Positions 1-6,816 of a stretch of DNA of 11,870 bases are shown piece by piece. The notes beneath the pieces were generated by a model. It saw only the letters and a program-made list of their open reading frames with translations. It did not search any database and had not been told where the DNA came from. The position numbers were made by a program, and so were the translations under genes. Numbering within the stretch: position 1 is the stretch's first letter; each line of letters starts with the position of its first letter. Origin of the DNA: Asterionellopsis glacialis (taxonomy: Eukaryota > Bacillariophyta > Plagiogrammaphyceae > Rhaphoneidales > Asterionellopsidaceae); NCBI GenBank assembly GCA_014885115.2, contig WKLE02000433.1:17796-29665 (forward strand), read 5' to 3'.

Positions 1-43
1 ATTGTCCTATGCTCCTCTACAGTTAGCCAGAGACATCAGCCGT

Positions 44-86
44 GTATCTGTAGTCTCATAGTTACAGACTATGAGACTTCAGATGT
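44..86. repeat. Strong imperfect inverted repeat / hairpin
   Basis: The arms AGTCTCATAGT (52-62) and ACTATGAGACT (68-78) are perfect 11-bp complements around a 5-nt loop (63-67). Beyond a single T:T mismatch (51/79) the stem continues for five more Watson-Crick pairs (46-50 with 80-84) and then two possible G:U pairs (44-45 with 85-86). This is the strongest local secondary structure noticed in the window. It could be a dyad protein-binding site, an RNA hairpin in a transcript, or the remnant of a small inverted-repeat element. Nothing in the sequence decides between these. Confidence 0.75.
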
Positions 87-197
87 TTTTATCAGGTACG
101 TAGGATTAACGAAACAAAATAGTATGACACTAAATACTGTAATACGAGAGAGAATAATCAAGATTGAATATCTTTGCCAGCCCAGTTACATTATTTT

Positions 198-240
198 ATG
201 AGACTGGATAACGATAGAGGAGTTTTTTGCGCAGTCTCAT
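198..240. repeat. 9-bp inverted repeat sharing the upstream hairpin motif
   Basis: ATGAGACTG (198-206) and CAGTCTCAT (232-240) are perfect reverse complements separated by 25 nt. Both contain the octamer ATGAGACT that also forms the core of the hairpin at 44-86, so the octamer occurs four times within 190 bp, twice in each orientation. Confidence 0.6.
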
Positions 241-427
241 TTTCAGTACTGATACTAACAAGCATGTCTTTCTTGAAGAGTGTTGACCACAAAATCTGAG
301 GAATTTTGATGGGATTCGTGTGGTACACAGGTCACGGAACAAAATGGATTCTCGTGCACTTTTAGTAGGTATATGGTCTTTTGCCTTTTATCTCTACGTA
401 GTACTCGTTTAGACGGAGTTATGACTA

Positions 428-1834
428 CTAACTAGATGATCGTTTAATGGATTGTAAAAGTACTGTTAATCCACGTGTTACAATACGTTTACGCCATGTA
501 GGTGTACGTTGATAAAAAGCACTTCTTGTATAGGTTGTCCAATATGCTTGTTCAGAAGGTGGGAGGTAGTGTCTCGCCATATTTTCAAGTATTAATGCTC
601 GCGCTACCATAATACCAGGTACTGTACCAAATTCTTCTAATACAATCCACGGTTTATCATTTTCATCAGAGGAGGCGGAGGATGCAGGAACAGTGAATAC
701 ATCTGTGTAAAAATGACGAGTTAAGCCAATTGCCATATCATATCCTCCTGTCACATCTGGATGATCTAATAATGCACCAGGAAATGTAGATTGCATGGTA
801 TCTGTAGAAACATTTGGTGGACTAAATAACGTATCAACACCTGATTTACCTAATCCTGTGTGAACATCAATCCATGTGATTTTTTTTCTGACGTTGTTGC
901 TTCTTGGTGATGACTTTGTTGAATCATTCTCATTTGCACTTTCATCCGTCAAAACGTCTAATGTGGGTAATAATGTGTTTTGAAAATATTCCAATAACAT
1001 TTTATGAGATGTTTGAAGTTCGGTACCACCAAAGAAAATACCTTTGGCATAATGGTATTGTCCTGTGACCATGGCACGTTTCATGGGTAAATATCCATAT
1101 TTCACTATACATTGTATAGCGCGAAGAAATGTTGTAATGGTTGCATCATACCATGATGGTGCATGGGGTGGATTAAATAAATCCTTGTTAAAGTCTTCAT
1201 AGTGTGCATAGTTAGGATCACGATTTAGGACGGATGCCTTGTTGGTGTTTTTATCCCAATCTTGTTCAGGTATACCATTACGATTTAAATCAACATTATT
1301 TTCATTTGTACGTCGATAATGGCTCATACCCCAAGGATTAACGGCATGGATGAAAACCATGGTTGGATATTCCTTTTTAGCATTGGTGCCTGTCATGATG
1401 TATTTTAAAAATGAAATTTGTATAGCAGATCCTGCATACCCTTCCACACCATGTATACCTGATGAATGTATAACTAGACCTGGCAGTGTACCTCGTAAGA
1501 CAGCAATGTCTGTTGTATAAGTATTATCATCATTTTCGTTATCGTTACCATCGTCCATAACAATAGGGAGTGACGTTAATTCAGCACCAAGAGCTATAGC
1601 AGCCTCACGAAATTTACTACGTGCTTCCTTGTAGTTTTCGGAAAACACAATACATGGATCAATACTATGTACGTCTTTCTCTCCTAGTAATCCAGTTTTC
1701 GTTGCTGTTGCATTGAAATGTATGAGTGGATCATTTGTACAAACACCTTCCGTTTCATTGGTCAACCATTTACCTTTTATGATTGCGATGATTGCTACAA
1801 GGATAATTACGAGTCGATTGGACGCGAATGCCAT
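428..1834 (-). CDS. DUF2817 / M14-like zinc carboxypeptidase, signal-anchored
   Basis: Encodes 468 aa, starting at an ATG (complement of 1832-1834) and ending at TAG. Residues 7-19 form a hydrophobic segment consistent with a signal peptide or type II anchor, and four N-glycosylation sequons (N26, N41, N303, N341) fit a secretory-pathway or extracellular protein. The body matches DUF2817, a family related to M14 metallocarboxypeptidases. HSSGIHGVEG (123-132) supplies an HxxE zinc motif (H128, E131), VDLNRN (181-186) is the M14-type Asn-Arg substrate-binding segment, WIDVHTGLG (321-329) supplies a likely third zinc ligand (H325), and LEEFGT (399-404) a likely catalytic Glu. Acidic Asp/Asn-rich (94-104) and Ser/Asn-rich (298-315) insertions lie between motifs. 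All expected active-site residues are present, so the enzyme is probably active; its substrate is unknown. It is divergent from the EDR2_C gene. Confidence 0.88.
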   Translation of the reverse strand: MAFASNRLVIILVAIIAIIKGKWLTNETEGVCTNDPLIHFNATATKTGLLGEKDVHSIDPCIVFSENYKEARSKFREAAIALGAELTSLPIVMDDGNDNENDDNTYTTDIAVLRGTLPGLVIHSSGIHGVEGYAGSAIQISFLKYIMTGTNAKKEYPTMVFIHAVNPWGMSHYRRTNENNVDLNRNGIPEQDWDKNTNKASVLNRDPNYAHYEDFNKDLFNPPHAPSWYDATITTFLRAIQCIVKYGYLPMKRAMVTGQYHYAKGIFFGGTELQTSHKMLLEYFQNTLLPTLDVLTDESANENDSTKSSPRSNNVRKKITWIDVHTGLGKSGVDTLFSPPNVSTDTMQSTFPGALLDHPDVTGGYDMAIGLTRHFYTDVFTVPASSASSDENDKPWIVLEEFGTVPGIMVARALILENMARHYLPPSEQAYWTTYTRSAFYQRTPTWRKRIVTRGLTVLLQSIKRSSS

Positions 1835-2024
1835 TTTCGTTTTCGTTTCTATTGTTCTTATTCTATCTGTGTGAGGTAGAGAGTTTTTCCAACAATAGTA
1901 TTACAACTCGGCTGATAATGACAAGACACCGTTTTTTGCAAATGTTCGAAGACCTCTGTCACTGATGTGTGTGATGTGTAAGATTTCACGCCCAACTTTT
2001 GAGAAAACCCAAAAGATATATGGC

Positions 2025-2064
2025 GAGTTTCGCATTTCTCTCTAGAGTTTCGCGTTTCTCTTTT
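2025..2064. repeat. Tandem 20-bp direct repeat upstream of DUF2817 gene
   Basis: GAGTTTCGCATTTCTC (2025-2040) recurs as GAGTTTCGCGTTTCTC (2045-2060), and the full 20-bp units match at 17 of 20 positions. The 20-bp period is about two helical turns, so proteins bound to both copies would face the same side of DNA. The repeat sits about 190-230 bp upstream of the minus-strand start codon at 1834, a plausible promoter position. The TTTCGCG core resembles, but does not fully match, an E2F site. Confidence 0.55.
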
Positions 2065-2653
2065 TTTCCGCGCCAACAAGGAGACCAATCACCACTCACA
2101 TCATCTTCTATGCTGACATGAAAAAGAGATACGCTTTACACACCCCCAGGATATCTCGAGGTGTTCATCATGTACCCCATTATTTTTGATAATATATTAT
2201 TTCAAACCTGTCTGGTTATATATATAATCGATCGGAGTACCTTAGGTAGGATAGACAAACATATAAAGGTACCAGGTACTGTATGTCCAATTCCTGTGAA
2301 TGAAGGGGGCGAGGTGCAAGGTCAGGGGTAGTGCGTATGCTTTGTCGTCTACTGCCGGTAGTGTATTTGCAGATTGTTCTTCGTTGACTCTAAAACTACA
2401 GATGCTTAGCGAATGTTATGGGATGATCGGTCAAATATTACCTAATTAATTGTATTTATTTATTGTTGTTCCTCAATGAATCTTTTTTTCATACAACTAG
2501 GCATTTGTACGATAGACACAATACTTTTTATACGTAATGATATTTTCGTATGTATACTTTGAATGACAGACTATAGTATCTGAGAATGAATAAAGACTGT
2601 AATCTTTCGAACATTATGTTATTTACTATAGTGTAAAAAATTAAATTGTACCG

Positions 2654-2661
2654 TTACGTCA
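2654..2661. promoter_or_regulatory. CRE-like site TTACGTCA
   Basis: This matches the bZIP/CRE half-site ACGTCA. In diatoms, TGACGT/ACGTCA elements are known CO2/cAMP-responsive sites in a carbonic anhydrase promoter. A single short copy about 450 bp from the plus-strand start codon is weak evidence, since the hexamer also occurs by chance inside coding sequence here. Confidence 0.2.
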
Positions 2662-2921
2662 TCCATAATATTATCATTACAAGGTACGATTATTACTCGG
2701 TGTAATAAGTAGAAAAAACCATTTTTTTACAGCATGTGCACTTACTGTACTACCCAACCCTCGATTTTTGCTGATCAACGACGCATATCGTGCGCATGAA
2801 AGATCCGTTGAAGAGCAGGAGAGCCCAAGCATCATTTTTGACTCGTGGCCGAATTTTCTAGACTTTTACAGTTTTTAGTCCTGGGGTAGTCGAGCGCGGG
2901 GCCTCAAGTCTCGGCAACTTT

Positions 2922-2926
2922 CCAAT
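2922..2926 (+). promoter_or_regulatory. Possible CCAAT box upstream of EDR2_C gene
   Basis: A CCAAT pentamer lies within TCCAATCAAT, about 190 bp before the ATG at 3114. This spacing is compatible with NF-Y binding near a core promoter, but the motif is short and uncorroborated. Confidence 0.2.
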
Positions 2927-3113
2927 CAATTCGCCCCAACGCATATCCTTCGATCTTACATCTCTCTGCTGCACCGACTGACACCGAGACGGAAACGCTT
3001 GGCAATCGAGACAGGGGGAGAGAGATTCTCTCTAGACATTCAACAGTACGTGGACAAGAGCGAGTTTAGATCTATCGCATATTTTTAGAGAAAGAGAAAT
3101 AATAAAACACACA

Positions 3114-4319
3114 ATGGCAGAGCACCAACAAAAGCATTATCACAGTCGTCGTAGTATATCCAAACGTCAAAATGAAAATGGTCATACCGGATCACCTTTA
3201 CCCCGTTCAAGATCACAAGAAAGATCTATAAGTCATTTGGAAGAATGTATGATTGAAGGATTGTCCATTCCTTCTTCCGTTGATGATGGTGAGGAATATA
3301 ACGTTGATGACAGCAGTAGCAAGGGAAGTGATGAAAAAGGGATTCGTCCAACAACGGCTGGTCCTCCTAAATTAGAACGTGCCACATCAGATCCTTTTGA
3401 TAATGCAGGTAGTGAGGAGGAGGACGAGGATGGAGATGTTTTTCATACTCCCAATGGGTCACCTCATCAACAATCATCACCACCACGCCAACGTCGTCGT
3501 GCTGAATCAAGTGGTGATGATGTAAGTTTACCCACCCTGGCACGATACCCATGTGCCGAAACAAAGGATATGCATTGTTGGTCTATTTCACCTATAGATA
3601 TATTTTATGTACGTGGACCCAAGTATCTGTCAGGGAATAAAAAGAAAGTCAAATCTGGACCCTTTTTATTACAACCACGTGGTGTAGATTTGTTACTTAG
3701 TGAGAATCCACCCAATTCCATTGGACAAACACGTGGTGTATTAGGTGGTAAGTTGCGTCAAACACCCACCTTTATTGTCAATTTACGATTCCCATGGGGT
3801 GTCCTGGCCTTGTATTTTGAAATTCCAGATAAACTTGTGAAATTTGTCAATTATGACAATAGCACTACTGCTAATGGTATTTCAGCATCCAATATGCAAG
3901 GTCTTACCGTACCTGAGCAAACATTGGCTAAATTTTTCATGGGAGATGACACCCATCGCAATAATACGTTGAAACTTGTCCCCTTTGTGGCGGAAGGTCC
4001 GTGGGCAGCACGTAATTTAGTCACTGGTAAACCTGCTATTATTGGTAACAAATTACCAGTTCAATACTTTGGTAGTGGTGGTACGGCTAAAAATAACAAG
4101 GCTATCTACTTGGAGGCCGTCATGGATATTGGAAGTGGATCCAATACAGCCAAACGAATTGTATCTGTGTGTCGACGTTACATGAATTTATTAACGACCG
4201 ACTTTGGGTTAGTCATTCAAGGCAATACACCTGATGAGTTACCGGAACAAATGTTAGGTGCTATACGTATCCATAGTATAGATCCATTATTGGCACCCAC
4301 TATAAATTTTAGCAACTAA
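3114..4319 (+). CDS. EDR2_C (DUF1336) domain protein with disordered N-terminus
   Basis: Encodes 401 aa from an ATG in an A/C-rich context (ACACACAATGG). Residues 1-150 are low-complexity: Ser/Arg-rich with SRS-type sites (29-40) and an acidic run (100-107), likely disordered and phosphorylated. Residues about 154-395 match the EDR2 C-terminal domain (DUF1336). They start at the characteristic CWSISP (155-160) and continue through FYVRGPKYL (164-172), KSGPFLLQPRGVDLLL, a strand-rich core with FIVNLRFPWG (210-219), FVAEGPWAARNLVTGKP (291-307), and a closing DELPEQMLGAIRIHSIDP (374-391). In plant EDR2 this domain follows PH and START lipid-binding domains and the protein negatively regulates cell death; here PH and START are absent, so a lipid- or membrane-linked role is an inference. 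The domain looks complete and ends ten residues before the stop. Confidence 0.9.
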   Translation: MAEHQQKHYHSRRSISKRQNENGHTGSPLPRSRSQERSISHLEECMIEGLSIPSSVDDGEEYNVDDSSSKGSDEKGIRPTTAGPPKLERATSDPFDNAGSEEEDEDGDVFHTPNGSPHQQSSPPRQRRRAESSGDDVSLPTLARYPCAETKDMHCWSISPIDIFYVRGPKYLSGNKKKVKSGPFLLQPRGVDLLLSENPPNSIGQTRGVLGGKLRQTPTFIVNLRFPWGVLALYFEIPDKLVKFVNYDNSTTANGISASNMQGLTVPEQTLAKFFMGDDTHRNNTLKLVPFVAEGPWAARNLVTGKPAIIGNKLPVQYFGSGGTAKNNKAIYLEAVMDIGSGSNTAKRIVSVCRRYMNLLTTDFGLVIQGNTPDELPEQMLGAIRIHSIDPLLAPTINFSN

Positions 4320-4356
4320 CGTCACTAACATATTGACTCGACTGACCGATTTAATG

Positions 4357-4362
4357 AATAAA
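4357..4362 (+). other. Candidate poly(A) signal AATAAA
   Basis: This canonical hexamer begins 38 nt after the EDR2_C stop codon on the same strand, followed by AT-rich sequence. The position is reasonable for a short 3' UTR, but the hexamer is common by chance in AT-rich DNA and its use in this organism is unproven. Confidence 0.3.
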
Positions 4363-4931
4363 TACGAATGCAGTCCATCAATCAGGGAGTAAGGAAGTGA
4401 TGGCAAAGAAAAAGAAGAAATTGGAACATGAAAAGCAATGATGATAGAAAAGACTAATTAAAAACAAAAAATTTAAAACTAATAACACTGACAAGAATAC
4501 ATTCATGGAAAATGAAAAAAAAAAGCGGGGAAGAACAACAAATATATATTGTGTGTATATAGAATTGTGATTCTCTCCTAATGACACTCGACAACGAAAA
4601 CGAAAAAGATGTTTTGTTGCAACAACTCGAATTCTATTTATAGACTACTTGTTTTTTTAATTATCATGTATGTAACGTGGTGGTGAAAGGATTCTAAAAA
4701 GGTATTAATTTAGTGTGGTACTATGGATGCACAACGTTTGGTTGTTATTGTTTTCATTGCACCTCTACTACAGAAGACGGAACAGTATTCTCCCTTTTTT
4801 TCATACAGTTAATGTATCCTTTGGTGGTTGCTTTTGAATAGTATATGAAATGTTATGAACAATTGGAACTTGATTTTTTCTTTCATGTAACAGAAAACTC
4901 TTTGTTTGTTGTGCAACTTCCCAGATTCGAC

Positions 4932-4954
4932 GACTCTCTTGTCGACAGGGAGTC
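4932..4954. repeat. Small stem-loop in convergent region
   Basis: GACTCTCT (4932-4939) pairs with AGGGAGTC (4947-4954), giving eight pairs including one T:G wobble around a 7-nt loop. It lies between two convergent genes, where RNA structure could assist 3' processing. Chance occurrence is quite possible. Confidence 0.3.
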
Positions 4955-5264
4955 ACCAAACGAAAATATAGAATGTCCTATTTTGAAGAAATAATTGAAA
5001 CAACCTGTACGCAGAAAAATTCAGTTCATTAAAAATAACATTAGTCTTTCTATTTCAGTTCTACGATATCGCGAAAAAAGAAATGATGGTGGTGCAAATT
5101 CTCTCTGCAGTCGTGATCCGCCCGTTGTAAATTACGAGAATGAAGCTCGCATCTACGCTACTTCCCTAGCTGTTGTCGGACGAGGCGGCCAAAAAGGATA
5201 CCTGGTACTACTTTTTATGAACGATATTTTCACAATGCGTACTCGTACCATCCTACCATTTTTC

Positions 5265-6484
5265 TCAAGTCTTTCTATTTTTTGAGTGCACAAGTAATGG
5301 AATAATTTGTACTTTCTTGTTACTGTTCCCAGTTTTTATGGTCGCTATTTCATTCCACCAATTACGGCATTGTTCCATCCCATCTTGTCTTGAAACGTAT
5401 GATCGATACCCTAAATCACGTCGTATAGCTGTACTATCTAGAGTGTCTGTTGTCCCTGCAGCCAAGGCAGCTTCATGCAAACCTTTCATGGGTGCAAGTA
5501 TTTGCAATCCACAACAAAGCTCATATACCACAATGCCTAATCCTACAGCTATCTTGACAAGTATCCATAGTAACCAATACGGTAATGTTAGGCTTGGTGG
5601 TCTGAAACCTGCCATATCATGATATAGATGATAATATTGTTATTAAAGTCAGCCACGTTGTATATACGACTGCAAGGAGTGTCTTTGTTGTCGCTTTGTT
5701 CTTGTTGTTGTTGATGATGCAACTTTGTTGCGGCAAGAAGATGAGCCATAGCAACATTTTCTACATGACACATACTTTCTTCTGCAGGAGGTCCACATGG
5801 GAACATTGATTCACCAAAGCATATTGGAACTTTAGCCAAATCAGCAAGAGCATCTCCAGGACCAAAAATATGTCCTGAACGGATCGTACATGTCGAAAGA
5901 GATGTTGATGATGATGTAATGTTGGAATTGTTATGTGCTGCTGTTACTAATTGTTCACCAATAATTTTAGTTCTTTGATAGTGTTGATGATAGTGTTTTG
6001 GGTATGGTTCTTTTTCTGAGGCATTCTTTGCAGGGTAAAGAACTTCGATTGTTGATGTATAGATAAGTTGCTTCGTACATTTGAATCGTTGACAACAATC
6101 TATTAAGATTTCTGTCCCATGAACATTCACTTCTTCCAATAAAGGTGATGGACGTGGTCGACAATCAATAATTGTAGCAACATGATATACTATCTGCGGT
6201 TGTACATTCTGAAACAATTTGTTCATTTCTTTTGCATCTGTCAGAGACACTTTATGAAATGTAGCTTGGTGCTTGGACAGAGGTAAATCTGTACGAGGTG
6301 AACGAATGTCGAAAAAATGTACCTTCGAACAACCAGCTTCACAAAGAAGCCGCACTATATGTGATCCAAGGAATCCACTCCCACCACTCACAAGTGCAGT
6401 ACCTTTCGGTACAGCATCAAGGACATCATCAATGTCAATGTTTTGGGTAGTAAAAAAAGTAGTTGAAGAACCGTTGTTGTCCAT
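5265..6484 (-). CDS. 3-beta-HSD / sterol-4-carboxylate 3-dehydrogenase-like protein, frame interrupted
   Basis: The start is the ATG at 6484. The first frame (5588-6484) has a Rossmann fold of the extended SDR class: GGSGFLG (34-40), D59 at the end of the second strand (favours NAD+), YTST (142-145), the catalytic pair Y169/K173 in YQRTK, RSGHIFGPGD (202-211) and HVENVAMAHLLA (230-241). The C-terminal part is in another frame (5265-5615): FRPPSLTLPYWLLW followed by a hydrophobic, probably ER-anchoring segment and LGYRSYVSRQDGMEQ, all typical of 3-beta-HSD enzymes such as NSDHL/ERG26, which oxidatively decarboxylate C-4-carboxysterols. The two frames join either through a 59-nt GT-AG intron (5609-5667; product 386 aa) or through a one-base indel near 5620-5640. 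The order of family motifs is otherwise complete. The exact substrate (sterol or steroid) cannot be decided from sequence alone. Confidence 0.83.
5609..5667 (-). other. Candidate 59-nt spliceosomal intron in dehydrogenase gene
   Basis: On the minus strand this segment begins GTATAT and ends GGCAG, with TAATAAC and CTGAC as possible branch sites. Removing it (phase 1) joins exons of 817 and 344 nt, giving 387 codons including the stop. Against it, the segment itself reads IYNVADF in the upstream frame, resembling a conserved strand of the family, and its last bases encode DMAG in the downstream frame, also family-like. Real splicing would delete both. Confidence 0.4.
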
Positions 6485-6816
6485 CGTGGCAGACTTGCCC
6501 CGACCTATTATTGCGGTATCCCCAAGAGTATCAAGTTGTCTGCAAAAAACTTGAACGAATACGTTTACTACTGTAGAGGAAAGATAGGCGAGAAAGATAT
6601 ACTGTATCGGCGAAAGATCTGGAAAAAAAACAATTCTGTCTGTACTACGTAAGACATCTAGATAGAGCTACACAATGAATGCGAACCGTAGAGGTATTAT
6701 ACGGGTTTGGCGTTAGTTTACGATTTAGGTGCCCCTTTTTTGGGGCGTGGGAAGATTGTTTCGCAATTTGTAATAATGACATGCTTATTGTTTTATCCTG
6801 TTACTTTAATGAAAGA
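6485..6816. promoter_or_regulatory. Intergenic region between R3H gene and dehydrogenase gene
   Basis: These 332 bp hold the 3' end of the R3H transcript and the promoter of the downstream dehydrogenase gene, both on the minus strand. A TCTAGA hexamer lies at 6657-6662, about 175 bp before the dehydrogenase start codon, and a GC-stem hairpin lies at 6731-6746 in the likely 3' UTR of the R3H gene. No other gene is seen. Plus-strand frames at 6679-7018 are shadows of the R3H gene's 3' end. Confidence 0.55.
6731..6746. repeat. GCCCC-T6-GGGGC hairpin downstream of R3H gene
   Basis: This is a perfect 5-bp all-GC stem around a six-base homopolymer loop (T6 on the plus strand, A6 on the minus-strand transcript). 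It lies 71-86 nt past the R3H stop codon, in otherwise AT-rich DNA, so it would be in that gene's 3' UTR if transcription extends this far. Confidence 0.45.

Larger units (their letters stand above)
1..427. other. Non-coding flank 3' of the DUF2817 gene
   Basis: No open frame of convincing length or composition is seen on either strand. The stretch lies downstream of the minus-strand peptidase gene, so its right part probably holds that gene's 3' UTR. Its one clear structure is a set of inverted repeats built on the octamer ATGAGACT and its complement (52-59, 71-78, 198-205, 233-240), annotated separately. No TTTATT (a minus-strand AATAAA) was noticed close to the stop codon. Confidence 0.6.
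1835..3113. promoter_or_regulatory. Divergent intergenic region between DUF2817 and EDR2_C genes
   Basis: This 1,279-bp stretch separates two divergently transcribed genes and should hold both promoters. A 76-residue minus-strand frame at 1858-2088 looks accidental (Lys/Arg/Ser-rich, no recognisable domain). Structures seen are a 20-bp direct repeat at 2025-2064, TCTAGA hexamers at 2041, 2857 and 3031, a CRE-like TTACGTCA at 2654-2661, and a CCAAT box at 2922-2926. Positions 2170-2720 are strongly AT-rich, and 2870-3020 is relatively GC-rich and closer to the plus-strand gene. No tRNA-like B box with a matching acceptor stem was found. Confidence 0.6.
4320..5264. other. Convergent 3' intergenic region, no gene seen
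   Basis: This 945-bp AT-rich stretch lies between the stop codons of the EDR2_C gene (+) and the dehydrogenase gene (-). It presumably contains both 3' UTRs. A 96-residue plus-strand frame at 4995-5285 begins with TTG, has no recognisable domain and is taken as accidental, as is a Phe/Leu/Ser-rich minus-strand frame at 4378-4587 caused by A-rich sequence. A candidate AATAAA (4357-4362) and a small stem-loop (4932-4954) are the only structures noted. Confidence 0.6.

Noticed and set aside
1858..2088. 76-residue minus-strand frame upstream of the peptidase gene
   Set aside because: Its repeated RET/CET residues simply reflect the 20-bp DNA repeat; there is no domain and it lies where the promoter or 5' UTR should be.
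613..2283. Identical 14-mer TACCAGGTACTGTA at 613-626 and 2270-2283
   Set aside because: One copy encodes a conserved part of the peptidase, and a shared 14-mer is expected about by chance in a window of this size.
2870..2935. GC-rich patch examined as a possible tRNA or small RNA gene
   Set aside because: No A-box/B-box pair with matching acceptor or anticodon stems could be found.
4378..4587. Phe/Leu-rich minus-strand frame, possibly a small membrane protein
   Set aside because: It arises from A-rich 3' UTR-like DNA and shows no conserved features.
4995..5285. 96-residue plus-strand frame in the convergent region
   Set aside because: Starts at TTG, has no family resemblance, and overlaps the end of the dehydrogenase gene on the opposite strand.
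5317..5622. 101-residue plus-strand frame
   Set aside because: Antisense shadow of the dehydrogenase C-terminal part, which has clear family motifs.
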